The notes under the pieces were generated by a model. That model searched no databases. It was not told the origin of the DNA and was given only the letters and a program-made list of their open reading frames with translations. Source: Rhyzopertha dominica (taxonomy: Eukaryota; Arthropoda; Insecta; Coleoptera; Bostrichidae). From it: a stretch of DNA of 64,000 nucleotides. Of this stretch, positions 22,851 to 34,253 are shown in pieces; positions within the stretch are counted from its first letter, which is position 1; every line of letters begins with the position of its first letter. Position numbers and translations under genes: made by a program. The stretch lies in assembly GCA_025024175.1 (NCBI GenBank), contig QCXZ01000041.1, positions 36,327,786 through 36,391,785 on the forward strand. The letters are read 5' to 3'.

Positions 22851-23899
22851 CAGTGATGGGCGCGTAGAATACTCCATGTAGATTACGCCATTATCTACGC
22901 GTAAACTATGTAATATTTTACTTTAAAAGTCTACTGTAGAAAATAACTTTATGTAGATAAACAGCAAACTTAGTACTTTTAACAGCTACAAATGCCTCAT
23001 ATGACAGTATTATTTTGTATATTATTATTTTCGTTCTCCCATCGATTGTACCGCGAGGTACGTGAAAAAGAGAACTATATATATCACTCAATGAAACGGA
23101 GTTGATCCGATCACAACCAAACTTGGTATGGTAATAGCCCATGACCTTCTGAGCTCCAATCCGGAGCCCTATGCTGTAGACTCTCACCGTTCAAAAGTTA
23201 CAGGACATCAAAGTTGCTGCAGATCGCCGTGCACTAACGTCAGTAGGTTGGAACTACGCGTGGACCACGATCGGAACTACCTGGAGTCGATCATATTAGA
23301 ACGTTTTTTTCGTTTTGGACGATTCCACTGGTTGTTGCTTCCTAACTAAACAAAATACTACTTCGTTGTAATTAAATTAACTAGAGCCACGTTAAACAAC
23401 AATAACTCGTTTCGACATACATTTGTTAGGGTCAGAAGGCACAAGCGTGCTTTGGAACCCTCAATCGGTCAATGGGTTCTTAAATGACTGTAAACTATGA
23501 TTTTATTATCTTTTTCTTGTCTATAATCGGAAGAAGACTGGCTATTTCATATGCTACCTATTATACCTAATATACTCGTAGAAGAAAAGACTTCGAAACG
23601 CATGTTTTGTCCGAAAGAAGTAAGAAAACCGTTTGGGTATTCTGATGACTTACTAAAATAAGTTATGCAAATTTGTAATATAAATATTAAAAATCTGTAG
23701 TGCTTTAAAAATTTTTAAGAATTGGCCCATAAAGCAGGGAAATTAGAACAAAATAATTTGCACAATACACTTAATATACAATAGCCATAATATACTCGTC
23801 TCATATTTTCTACTCAAAATCTACGCCAAAATGTTTTATCTGCATTTTCTACGCGGGTAATGTAGAAAATTATAATTTACGCGTAAACGCCCGTCACTG
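22851..23899. mobile_element. non-autonomous hAT element inserted in the satellite
   Basis: 1049 bp with ends CAGTGATGGGCG and, inverted, CAGTGACGGGCG. A perfect 8-bp target duplication TTGTTCAG lies at 22843-22850 and 23900-23907. Both subterminal regions hold several TCTACGCG/GTAGAAAAT-type blocks in both orientations, as expected for hAT transposase-binding sites. The interior has a GC-richer segment (23130-23290) but no recognisable transposase, so it would have relied on one supplied elsewhere. Confidence 0.9.
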
Positions 23900-23907
23900 T
23901 TGTTCAG

Positions 23908-25230
23908 TGTATCATTATGGTCAGACGCCATGCAGAAGGGAAATACTGAGTTTCATTAAGATAGTGTTAGATTTATCGGTTAGATGCATGGATCTAGTTT
24001 ATCAACTAAAGATTAATATATCTTTCTTAACCAAGTACAATGGTGATGTATTGCGTTATCTAAACTGAAACTGACTGAATTACATCTAGCAAATGCTGGG
24101 TTAATCTAACGGGTACAAGTGCATACAAATTTGAATTCGCTCGTATTGCCTTGCACAGTGTATCATTGTGGTCAGACAACTCCATGCAGAAGCGGAATAC
24201 TGTGTTTCCTTAAGAAAGTGTTAGATTTATTGGTTATATGCATGGATCTACTTTATCATATAAAAATCAATTTACCTTTCTTAGCCAAGTGCATTGGTCA
24301 TGTATTGCTTTATCTAAACTGAAACTGACTGAAATACATCTAGCAAATGCTGAGTTTATCTAATGGGTCTAAGTGCATACGAATTTGAGTAGGCTCGTAT
24401 TGCCTTGTACAGTGTATCATTATGGTCAGCCAACGCCATGCAGGAGGGGAATACTGAGTTTCCTTAAGGTAGTGTTAGATTTACCGGTTAGATGCTGGGA
24501 TCTAGTTTATCATCTAAATATCAATTTATCTTTCTGATTTAAGTGCATTGGTCATGTATTGCGTTATCTAAACTCAAACTAACTGAATTACATCTAGTAA
24601 ATGCTGAGTTTAACTAACTTGTCCAAGTGCATACGAATTTGTATTCGCTCGTATTGCCTTGTGCAGTGTATCATTATGGTCAGACGCCATGCAGAAGGGA
24701 TATACTGAGTATCATTAAGAAAGTGTTATTTATATTTATCGGTTAGATGCATGGATCTAGTATATCATCTAAAAATCAATATATCTTTCTTAACCAAGTA
24801 CAATGGTCATGTATTGCGTTATCTAAACTGAAACTGACTGAATTACATCTAGCAAATGCTGGGTTAATCTAACGGGTCCAAGTGCATACGAATTTGATTT
24901 CGCTCCTATAGCCTTGTACAGTGTATCATTATGGTCAGACAACGCCATGCAGAAGGGGAATACAGAGTTTCATTAAGAACGTGTTAGATTTAGCTCGTAC
25001 TGCCTTGTACAGTGTATCATTATGGTCATACGCCTTGCAGAAGGGAAACACTAAGTTTCCTTAGGAAAGTGTTAGATTTATCGGTTAGATGCATGGATCT
25101 AGTTTATCATCTAGGAATCGACTTATCTTTCTGAACCAACTGCAATGGTCATGGATTGCGTTATCTTAAGTTTCCTTAAGAAAGGGTTCTAGTTTATCAT
25201 CTAAAAATCAATTTATTTTTCAGAACTAAA
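23908..25230 (+). repeat. 254-bp satellite DNA, right part of array
   Basis: About five units continuing the same array in the same orientation after the hAT insertion. One unit near 24960-24995 is shortened by a deletion that joins GTTAGATTTA directly to GCTCGTACTG. The array fades out in a broken unit near 25160-25230. Confidence 0.9.
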
Positions 25231-25503
25231 CATAAGAAGACGTAACCTTCAAAATTAAACACAAACTACCTTACCAAAACCTACCCTGGTTCAAAGAGCC
25301 CGATTAACGCACTGGCTTGACCTGATCTAGTCCATAGACAGCTAGCTAGCTGCGTCTTTTTAATCAAGCTCATTGTTGAAAACTAGTCTTTTCCCCGCCC
25401 TCCCTTGTTGTTGCAAAATTCTTCAGTAAAATATGTAAAAAAAGTAGTTTTAATCTTTAATAATTTTATAAGCTTAGCATGGCACAATATATTATGTAAA
25501 ATT

Positions 25504-26101
25504 ATTCGGCAACGTTTTATTATTGATAGGTATTGTCCGAAATCACACCAAGATACTTAACATCAATTGCAAAATGTTACACAGAAAATCAAATCAATTG
25601 AAATATTTTTTTATTTATTAAATCTTTAAATTACCCATACTAAAAAGGTGTAAAATAATAATTTCTCTTTGACTCATAGAGGTTTATAATGATGATGAAT
25701 TTATAATGAAATAAAAAACGTGAGACATGCACAATTGATGCATGAATAATTAATAGGCGCCCTGCGTATTTTCGTATGTACTTCTTTTAGTTCCTAAAGA
25801 CCTCATATTGCTAACATATAATCCAATGTACTAATTTAACAAGAACTAAGTATACATATCATTGTTTGGAAGACATTTAATATTCTTTTCTAAGAAAAAA
25901 CCTTTAACTTGAAAATGCAGTCCACCGGAATTACTCATACCTAGAACTTTATAATATAACTGCTATTTAAAACGTCTCCATGCCTATTGTTTTATTTGGT
26001 AGATAATTCACCGGTTACTTTTAAACGTTAACATAATAAGCGCGTAAATAACACGTACCTATACAAGTGAGATCGCAAAACAAATTCCACAGGCCATAAT
26101 T
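25504..26101 (+). repeat. ~600-bp dispersed repeat, copy B
   Basis: This is the partner of 14009-14667 in the same orientation. It opens with TTCGGCAACGTTTTATTATT, matching the base just after the 5S terminator in copy A, but no 5S sequence precedes it. It closes near GGCCATAATTGATGG. The two copies bracket the retrotransposon, mariner and satellite block. Confidence 0.8.
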
Positions 26102-27090
26102 GATGGAAACATTTTGGTTTTTGTGTCCGATCTAGGGATATATCGATTGATCTTTAAAACGCATTTAGTATAAATCGCCAGGATTTTGTTGAACGGCAAA
26201 CACCAAAACAAAAATAACTTCATTTATAGTTTAGCTCGTTCCAAGTTCGTTCGTTCGATGTTATTTTGTTTGCAACTTTACGAATTATCTTGGTAAGCGG
26301 CAGCCGTAACCGTCGAAGCTATGCACAAAACAAAAAGTAGCATTCTACTATAGACAATATTACTATCAGATTGTGAAACTAAGACGTTATTGTTGCTACC
26401 TAAACAAAATTTGCACATTGAGCCCTTCATTTGTTCACGCTAGTGACTTGGAAAGTTTTTCTAGATATTCTTTCTCTAGTGCAATTCATTACAAAATATG
26501 TACCAAGAGCTTATGATAATAAACATTGTGTGCAGAGATGCGGTGCAACAGAAACTTTCCTTGAGTTAAGGAAAGATTCATTGGAGATCGTATGAGAAGA
26601 AAATAATGGTGTAGTGGCCGAGAATGTTGACAGGGGTAGTGAAAATGATTGATTCCAGCTGCAGTTGTTTAACTTTGGTATGTTGTTATTGAAGTTTTGT
26701 TGTAAATCAACAAATGCCTATCTCAACGAAGAATTCAACGGTGATTTAGTGCATTTAAACAGTTGTATTTAACTGAAATTAAAATAACGTAGTATGTTTA
26801 CAACCTAATAGTAACAATACCACGTATTTACAAATGTAATTTCCTTTAACAAAAAACAATAAATTTCATTATACAGATATTAGGTGTAAAGGTTTCGTAT
26901 AAGCATGCATGGACCAGTTGACTAACAATGGCAATATTGCTAATTGAAGAGACATGTGTCGTCATTGCTACCAGATTTCTCAATATAATGTACGTCCAAA
27001 TAATTTTGTTATTGTATTTGTTTAATATTCACTCATGTTTAGAATGAAACTGTACCGCAGTTCAAGGTATAATAAATACAAGAGCGAATG
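26102..27090. other. noncoding DNA, no gene seen
   Basis: AT-rich, unassigned sequence. No convincing coding frame, splice pair or element end was found. Confidence 0.4.
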
Positions 27091-27094
27091 TTCC

Positions 27095-27180
27095 CAGTGC
27101 CACCTAAGTGGAAACTGCAAAATGAAGGCGTTTGTTCTCGTCAATACAAAAAGGATTGCCGCCTTAAGNGGGATACGAAG
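27095..27180. repeat. one end of a dispersed inverted-repeat element
   Basis: CAGTGCCACCTAAGTGGAAA at 27095-27114 is followed 50 bp later by TTAAGNGGGATACGAAG. The same two blocks occur in reverse order and orientation at 31469-31514, and relatives of the first block form the two ends of the element at 34001-34253. Confidence 0.5.
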
Positions 27181-27279
27181 TACCGAAATTTAGGGCTTTA
27201 CGGGATTTACTGTACAGGGCTCAGTTTTGCACCGATTTTGACAAGCGAGGACTTAGTCGAAAGATGAAAGAACGTTCTA

Positions 27280-27420
27280 CAGTTTGGCTTGATTACATTT
27301 CTGATAAATGTCACAGCTGATCGTTAAGAAATTATTGAAATTGGCTAATTATATCCACATTTGATAGCCACATAAATCGCTTTCAACAACAGTTAATGAA
27401 AATTTAATCAAGCCAAACTG
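27280..27420. mobile_element. short MITE with TA target
   Basis: 141 bp between TA dinucleotides, with identical inverted ends CAGTTTGGCTTGATTA. There is no coding capacity. CAG-type ends with a TA target fit Tc1/mariner/pogo relatives. Confidence 0.75.
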
Positions 27421-27568
27421 TAGTTCAATGTTTCCATTACGTATGTTTCAAATCTGGACGGGATTGAAAAAAGAACAATTTAGTTATGTTAAACCCAGTA
27501 ATGGTCTACACGCCGATATTTTTAGTGTTCAGCGGCCCGTCGCTATCCCCACTATTTTCTTGTGGCAG

Positions 27569-27674
27569 CTGCCAGGCCGGTGTTGTCGATGAGCGACGGG
27601 AACCGGAAATGTCCGAGCGTGAACAATCACTTCATGATTTGGTTACTTGTTTTGGCGCGATATTACAAATCTAG
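27569..27674 (+). CDS. weak candidate terminal exon, unidentified
   Basis: A pyrimidine-rich tract ending in TGTGGCAG at 27568 leads into 35 open codons up to a TAG at 27672, in a GC-richer patch. The peptide is charged (VVDERREPEMSEREQ) and looks protein-like, but no polyadenylation signal follows closely and the family is unknown. Confidence 0.15.
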
Positions 27675-27679
27675 CCAAC

Positions 27680-29450
27680 TGTAAAGTCAATATGGGTAAA
27701 AGCGAAAACAAATGTACGGCAAGGATCACACACGAAAAAATGAAGGAAACGTCACAAACAAAAAAATAGCTTACGAAGTTTGTACAAGGAATTCTATAAT
27801 ATATAGACGATAGCGATATAAGTATAATACAAATCCAACATATTAAATTATAATGCAGACACTTATTTAAGATCGTGCAACTGCCTATAAGTCGCAATAG
27901 TGAAATGAATACCGGTAATATAATATTATTGAACCAATAAGTCGTTATAGCGTATTTATTCCCAAAAGCTCTAAATGTTATTTCCTAAAAATGGTTGGCC
28001 TTGCTATTGTTATGTTCTGCACTTTCAGCTGCATTTTGTACTGACAGTTTACTAAGTCAGCTTTTAAACTATTTGAGCAAAAATGTTGCGTTCCTCCACA
28101 TGTACCTGTATACTGTATTAAACAAAGTTCTCAAGTATTATATTTATTTAGTTAATAATCTCTACAATATGAATATTTTACTGTTATAATGGGATCGGTT
28201 TTGAAGTTTAATGAGACCTCATCCGCAAGCCACTTGTTATAATTTAATAAAATATACCTACACATACATAATATAACCATTAATACAACTTAAAAATAAT
28301 TATTCCTGTCATTAACTTTCTTTTTAGCAATATGTTGGACACGTTTCGAAAATGTCATTAATTAATAACTTAGGTAAAAGATTAGTACTGTGTGTGTTTA
28401 AAGTTGCCTTATTGAGATATTTCCAATAAGTTTAATGATTGCCTGAAGATAGAAAATTTTAACAGTGGTATTAAATTAAAAATTGTGTTCTGTGTATCTA
28501 AAAGATATTTCACAGATAATGATTAATTTTGTGCCATGAGATCTTCATTTATTGTCGTTTTAAATTTCTGTATGTTTCCAAAGTTACAGTATTTGCATCT
28601 TAACTTGAATATTCAATTTTTGTCTGGCTTCTAAACTATATTATCTTTATTAATTAAAAGAATTTTGCCTAATGTTATTTATTTTTGTTACCTAGTATAT
28701 GCAAAAGAATATTTTATTTGACTAAATTAATTTTTATATACATTTATTACGTAATATTATTTAATACATTACCAATTTGTTTTATTACATGTAATAATAA
28801 TTCTTGATTACATTTAGTTTTATGTTAAGGTAGTTATATGGGTTTATTTAAATTATTAGACAAAATAGCTGAAGTATATTGCATTGGTTGCAGTGCGTAA
28901 TAGTATGGATATTTTAGTGGTAGAGAAAATTCTCTTTGATAACAAAGTCTGGAAGCTGGAAAGATGTGGAATATACGAATTAAGATGCAACAATTGGCAG
29001 AGTCTATAGGGATTTTATTTAGAAATGTTAAAATGAGAGTAAAAGAACATCTCAAGTTATGAAGATTGCTATAAAATTATTCGAGTTATATCGAAACGTC
29101 TTGGGATACAAGACATAATTTTGAAATAATACCGATACTGAAATTTTACATATTCAGCAAAAGTAGGTATTAAACTTACTAGAAATTTTAAAGATAAAAA
29201 CACGATCTTGATGAGGCTTTTTTGAGAGTTTGACGAACAGGCTCAATACTGCGATAAGAAATTTTCTAATAGTTATATGGTCAAAATTTAAGTTACTTGC
29301 AGAAATAATTAAGTTCCATTAATAACTGTTTTGTGTTTAATGGCTTAGTTATTATTTATATCATGCTTTATTAAAATGTAGATGTGATTTAAGAAAGAGG
29401 TCTCATCATAACTTTNATTAAAAATAAGGATCGCAACTTGTTGATTGTTC
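27680..29450. other. very AT-rich noncoding DNA
   Basis: Long runs of A/T with short open frames of no recognisable character on either strand. No element ends were identified. One ambiguous base lies near 29416. Confidence 0.45.
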
Positions 29451-30262
29451 AAGCTTCAGAAATAGGGGGTATTCGACCTTTTGGTTTAATAAATTAAGTA
29501 AACCCTTTTTTCAGTGCCAAGCTTTAGTCTTTGTTTAAGACGTCATCAGGGCTTCTACTATAAATTTGCAATGGACTAAGCATATAATAACAATAATAGG
29601 TTTTACGTAAAACTTACCGAAAGTGAAATTAATTTTAAATGAGTTTTATGTTGTGAATGATTTTCCCAATATAGGTACCATGTAATTTCTTCTTCTTTCT
29701 GTGTTTCAGTAGTTCGTATTAACAAGACATAGATGGATTAATCGTAGAATATTAAAATACAGCTTAAAATTGTATCTACGTTTAAATTCAACACAACTCA
29801 ACTGAAAAGACAGAAATATAGACAGTGTAAATATGTCGGCGTCAAAAATCACAGCAACATTTTCTAGTATTTTATATACAGTTAATTATTCAAAATCTGT
29901 TCAGATTTGAAAGTTCTGATAAGTTTTTTTTTGTTCTGTTGAATTTAAACGTACAATTTTAAACTGTACTTTAATGTTCTGCGATTAATTCATCTGTTTC
30001 TTCTTAATACGAACTACTGAAACACAGGAACAAGAAGATATATATTGGGAAAATAATTAACAACATAAAACTCTTTCAAATTAATCTCACTTTCAATAAG
30101 ATTTACGTAAAACTTATTATTGTTATTATATGTTTACTCTATTGTAAATTTATTGTAGAAGTTCTGATGATGTCTTAAATAAAGACGAAAGCTTGGCACT
30201 GAGAAAAGAGTTTACTTAATTTATTAAACCAAAAGGTCGAATACACCCTATTTCTGAAGCTT
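29451..30262. mobile_element. large palindromic element with a hammerhead-like core in each arm
   Basis: The left arm (about 29451-29810) and the right arm (about 29920-30262) are imperfect inverted copies starting AAGCTTCAGAAATAGGG, separated by about 110 bp. Shared blocks include GGTTTAATAAATTAAGTAAA, CAGTGCCAAGCTTT and TGTTTCAGTAGTTCGTATTA. GGTCTCAT occurs outside both ends (29399 and 30263), possibly as a target duplication offset on the left. There is no coding frame. The inward end of each arm carries CTGATGA, a short hairpin, then GAAA or TAAA, read outward. It may be a fold-back or Penelope-related non-autonomous element. Confidence 0.7.
30164..30190 (+). ncRNA. hammerhead-ribozyme-like core, right arm of palindrome
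   Basis: CTGATGA (30164-30170) is followed by one extra base, a perfect 5-bp hairpin (GTCTT, loop AAATA, AAGAC) and GAAA (30187-30190). This is the conserved-core order of a hammerhead ribozyme, with a one-base bulge before stem II. Clear stems I and III were not found by eye, so activity is doubtful. The left-arm copy (about 29530-29549, minus strand) has TAAA in place of GAAA. Confidence 0.4.
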
Positions 30263-30279
30263 GGTCTCATTATATATAG

Positions 30280-31468
30280 ATATCGAAACTGGTCGCACCA
30301 AAACATTAAAATGAGTTAACACTATAACACGTCTTGTTATACATACTTATCTTGCAATGATATGAAGCTCCAAAGTTGGGTATATTTTACCATTTACCAA
30401 ACCAAAATACGATTTAATAAGAATCATGGGCAATCCTTTTAGTTTAAGGCTAATTAGGTTTGTATGTTTTACTTCACTATTACCGCATTGCCCTAAATAA
30501 CATGTAATATGTGTGTAACAATGCATATTACATTGTCTTATCCGAAATACTACAGAAGAAACCAGAACGGGACAAATATAGTTCATTCGAAGGCCTTATT
30601 AAAATCATTTCCGAGTTTTTACATCGGTCAAATTACCATTTTTATATGTGGATTTATGAAATTAATGTTTTGATAACAACGGTCGCATTTTGTTTAAGAT
30701 TTAATAATTTTTGTTGGTTAGTTTCAAAAACTACCTACGCACTCGAAGGGTTCAAACACTGATTACCGCTGGCGAGTACCCTGTAGGTAGAAATAGAAAT
30801 GCAAATGTTACAAAAAAAAACAGCCACCCTCCGGTTCGTAATTTCATTACTATTGGTAATAAATGAAATACGCAATTTTATGTAAGCGAGTCTTTGACAA
30901 CAGGTTAGCAACCTTCCAATAAAAATGGAAAACAAATACTCATGTAGGTACAACATTTTCAGTGATGCATCGAAATATGCTACAGAAAATGTGCGTTTAA
31001 AAATAAAGTTGCATACTGCGCAGAAATATTTAACATTGTATGTTTGACAATATATATTTAGAAAATATCAGTATTCATAAACTTCGATTTGATGTATTAC
31101 AAATTTCTGTATAGAAAATCTTAGAGATTTCGCAGTAATGACTAATTTATGATCAAGCAGTTTGAGAATATTAATTTTAATATTAAAAAAGTAAATTAAT
31201 TAGTGTTAAAAATAGCCATTTTAGTAGTGGAGCGTGTAGCACAACAGTCCGAAATATGGCTAGGCATCAGCAAAAAAAATGAGAACCACTATAATAATAC
31301 TGATCCTGTAGACGCGCCACAGATATTCGTCCACATGCCAAAACCGGCCAGTGCAGCGCTATGATTTTACGGCGAGAAGTATTCCCCTGACTTCACTACA
31401 CCCCTACTGTTGTATATTGGTGGGGACGCTCAGCGTCTTGAAACGTGAATTCACGGCNACGCGCGGTC
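30280..31468. other. AT-rich noncoding DNA
   Basis: No supported gene. Overlapping open frames near 30.5-30.95 kb on both strands have no recognisable motifs. The region 31230-31460 is GC-richer and may be the interior of the repeat element whose end lies at 31.5 kb. Confidence 0.35.
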
Positions 31469-31514
31469 TTCGTATCCCTCTTAACACTTAAAAGTGTTTC
31501 CGTTTAGGTGGCGC
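31469..31514. repeat. end of the dispersed inverted-repeat element
   Basis: CTTCGTATCCCTCTTAA followed by an ACACTTAAAAGTGTTTCCG block and TTTAGGTGGCGCT is the reverse of the arrangement at 27095-27180. It therefore marks the opposite end, or an opposite-orientation copy, of the same family. Confidence 0.5.
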
Positions 31515-31557
31515 TATAAGCACTGCACGCCGTGGTTAAGACAGTGGTGGTGGGTGG

Positions 31558-31837
31558 TGGGTCGTTCATGACCAAGTCATTCAAATTGATTGACTCATGC
31601 TTTGATTCGTTTTATTCGACTCACAGCTAATGAATCAGCGTCGTTCGTGCGTCGGTCATGGTTGACAGTTGGCTGGCTGGCTACGGTTACGGGACACATG
31701 TAGCAGCTGTCAGCCGTCTTTAAGCAGGTCTAGCAACTCAGCAACTCGTTCCCGGTAATGATTATTGAACGACTTGAATAATCCGAATCTATGCGATTGA
31801 TTGAACGATTTGAATTGAATGGAATGTCCCATCTCTA
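31558..31837 (+). mobile_element. hAT-like MITE, copy 2
   Basis: The sequence follows copy 1 (10672-10948): GTCGTTCATGACCAAGTC, then CTCACAGCTAATGAATCAGC, then GCGATTGATTGAACGATTTG and the end CCCATCTCTA. GTGGGTGG (31550-31557) and GTGAGTGG (31838-31845) could be its 8-bp target duplication with one mismatch. The 115 bp to the right also match copy 1's right flank, so a larger unit was copied at least once. Confidence 0.6.
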
Positions 31838-31954
31838 GTGAGTGGCATTGGCATTAAGTTATGAGGTTTCCATGAGAGCGCATTCGTTTGGACAGGTGAC
31901 ACCCGGCAGCCACTTCGAAAGTCATGTGTTCTAAAAAGTCTAATTACTCGTAAC
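31838..31954 (+). repeat. flanking repeat shared with 10949-11064
   Basis: Blocks such as GGCATTAAGT, GAAAGTCATGTGTTCTAAAA and AGTCTAATT align with the right flank of the first hAT-like copy. The fold-back MITE present at 11065 in that copy is absent here, so that MITE arrived after the two copies separated. Confidence 0.6.
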
Positions 31955-34000
31955 CTTCAAAAATGAAGTTTTCGTGCGACAAAATTGTGTGTAGTTTTCA
32001 ACACTACATCCTCTACCACACTGCAGATTTGTCATTTGAGTTACCTAGTTCGATTTAGATATAATTTAGGATTTGACAACGTTTGACCGAAACATAAAAA
32101 GAAACGCCGATCGTAATACACTCGCTTCATAATAATTTAAATACTGCTATTTACAACCACCTTATTTTCAACCTATCTGTTAAAAGCCTTTGGGCTTTAT
32201 TTAGCCATCGCCAGTAGGTACCATGATATTAAAGAAATATTTGTATACCGCAAGCCAGAATACATACTGCCATAATACGGAAGCAAACTGGACTTTAATC
32301 GGTGAACAGCAAGAAACACGTTCTACAGATTAAATAAAGATCTAACAGGTATAAGATTATTAAAAACAATAACACAATTTACAAGATTAAACTTTTGGCC
32401 ATTTATAACAAATGTTCGATTACAAAAGTTATCAAGTCGCTCACGATTTTTACTGGCATTGCAATGTTAAACCGTCCACGGCAAATTATTTCGACCAGGA
32501 ACAACGCCTGCAAACAGAAGGCTTCCATTCTATTGTTGAACGTAAGCTTTCGAACGAATCGCTCTTCAATCTTTAACGAGGATGAAGGCACGAGAAAATT
32601 TTGGCAATGCATCTACTATGTTAGTAGGTATATATCAATGCTGCCAAAGAAGCTATGCTAAGATGGATGACAACTTCTTTGTCTAGTAGAGTGGCGATAG
32701 TTATAGATTGACCAACTTGTAGAAATGCAGATTCTCTAGAACCTTGTATTTTTGAAGTGTATTTGGTTAGCGAAGCTCCTTATGGAGTGCCAGATCTTGC
32801 TTAGAGTAAAAATTTAGCGACGCAGCAGCAGGCAACTACAGCGTTTAAGAATACTGCGAATAAACCAAGATAATATGGTAATAAGACGTCAAACTTGACG
32901 AGGCTTTATAAACATGCGGTAACGCGTAGCTTAATCGATCACTTTGTATTTGGTCTTTCTGTGCTAATGATTGGAGTTAATCAAATGGAAATAATAACAT
33001 TTCTGGTTGACAATACGTCGCAAGGGTGGCAATTAATCGTAAAATTTGAAGTAGGTGCTGCATCTGCAATGTAAGTTACTAAAGTTAAATTAAAAAACTG
33101 TGGGTAAGACCGAGATCTAGGCAGTGTTACAATTTATTTAATGTAAACATGTATACAGAATCCGTCGTTCAAAATAAGGATACTCTCATAGTAATGGAAC
33201 TTATTGTAAGTAAAATTTAATTTAATTGTTCGCTGTGTCTTCATATCAATACAAGTTCTATACAAAATACTGTGGATTTAGTAGTAAATGTATGGAGTAA
33301 ATGCATGTTACCCGTTTGACAGGTTGGAAGAAGGAAGTTGACTAGCCACCCTAGTCGTGCCTCAGCGCACCCGTCTCCCATATATTTGGTGTTGGTATCA
33401 TTAAGCGGTAACGTTTTCATCGGAGGGGGTTCTAGCACGTAATTTTGTCCTCGGATTTGGAAACCATCATCACAGTTATTACAGACATGATACTGCTATT
33501 AGTTTAACTGAATGCGGTATTAGTAGTATGTTTTTCAGTGGCGAATATGCTCATCTCGCGCATACATCATATCGTATTTTGCTGAATAACTGTAATGCTG
33601 GAGAGTATGTGGCCATCATTGGAAAGTTTCCAGAAAGGCTTTCCAATGACGAGCAATAAAGTACTATTTGATTATCCCGTTACCAGTTAAATCGGCAGTA
33701 ACGGAACTCCGAAGGAAAATTTATTGAAGGTTATACCCATTATACGTATATTAATTTGAAATCTTACTCAAAACTATTGATATCAACTGCAGCTGTCTCA
33801 TGTTTCTCTCTAGTATAATTCTGTCACGCAATAGAAGCTAGCTTCCGCTTCCAGCTGATATGCCTTAAAGTATGACAGCATTTTTTAATGCTATATATTA
33901 GTTTCTTGTTAATTCACTGGACATAGCGTTGAGATTTAGGTGTAAAAAGTTTCTGACGGAGTCAGTAAAAGGGATGGAAAAAGTAAAGGCATATGTCTTA
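31955..34000. other. noncoding DNA, no gene seen
   Basis: Unassigned sequence with moderate A/T content. Open frames on both strands at 32395-32661 overlap each other and have no recognisable features. A GC-richer patch at 33340-33440 carries no identifiable domain. Confidence 0.35.
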
Positions 34001-34253
34001 GTGTTACCTAAGCGGAAATTCTGCAAAGCTGGCCACAATTGTGCTGATCACCTACGACCCAGGACAAGTTCCTATCGATGGCAGCGGAGAAGTTCTACAT
34101 GAGAAAGATGAAGTTAAAACATTTGCTTTTGTCAGCCCATTCACCTACGCCCAGTTTCGTCCTTATTTAGATTCTTCATGCAAGAATGCTGAATGAATTC
34201 ACCAAAACAGACTGCTGCCTTTACACTTAACAGAATTTCCATTTAGATGGCGC
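34001..34253. mobile_element. small inverted-repeat element, same family as 27.1 and 31.5 kb
   Basis: The left end GTGTTACCTAAGCGGAAATT and the right end (inverted) GCGCCATCTAAATGGAAATT are followed inward by CTGCAAAG and CTGTTAAG. The 253-bp span has no coding frame. These ends match the single ends seen at 27095 and 31500. Confidence 0.5.

Noticed and set aside
17966..25230. CRISPR array or coding repeat protein
   Set aside because: The repeats are 254 bp, contiguous without unique spacers, and eukaryotic in context, so satellite DNA explains them.
27095..31514. A single 4.4-kb transposon spanning the ends at 27.1 and 31.5 kb
   Set aside because: The ends are in suitable opposite orientation, but the interior holds an unrelated MITE and the large palindrome, and the 253-bp element at 34.0 kb shows the family can be very short. 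Separate copies are the simpler reading.
32395..32661. Host exon supported by open frames on both strands
   Set aside because: Both frames cover the same bases and neither has motifs or convincing splice sites.
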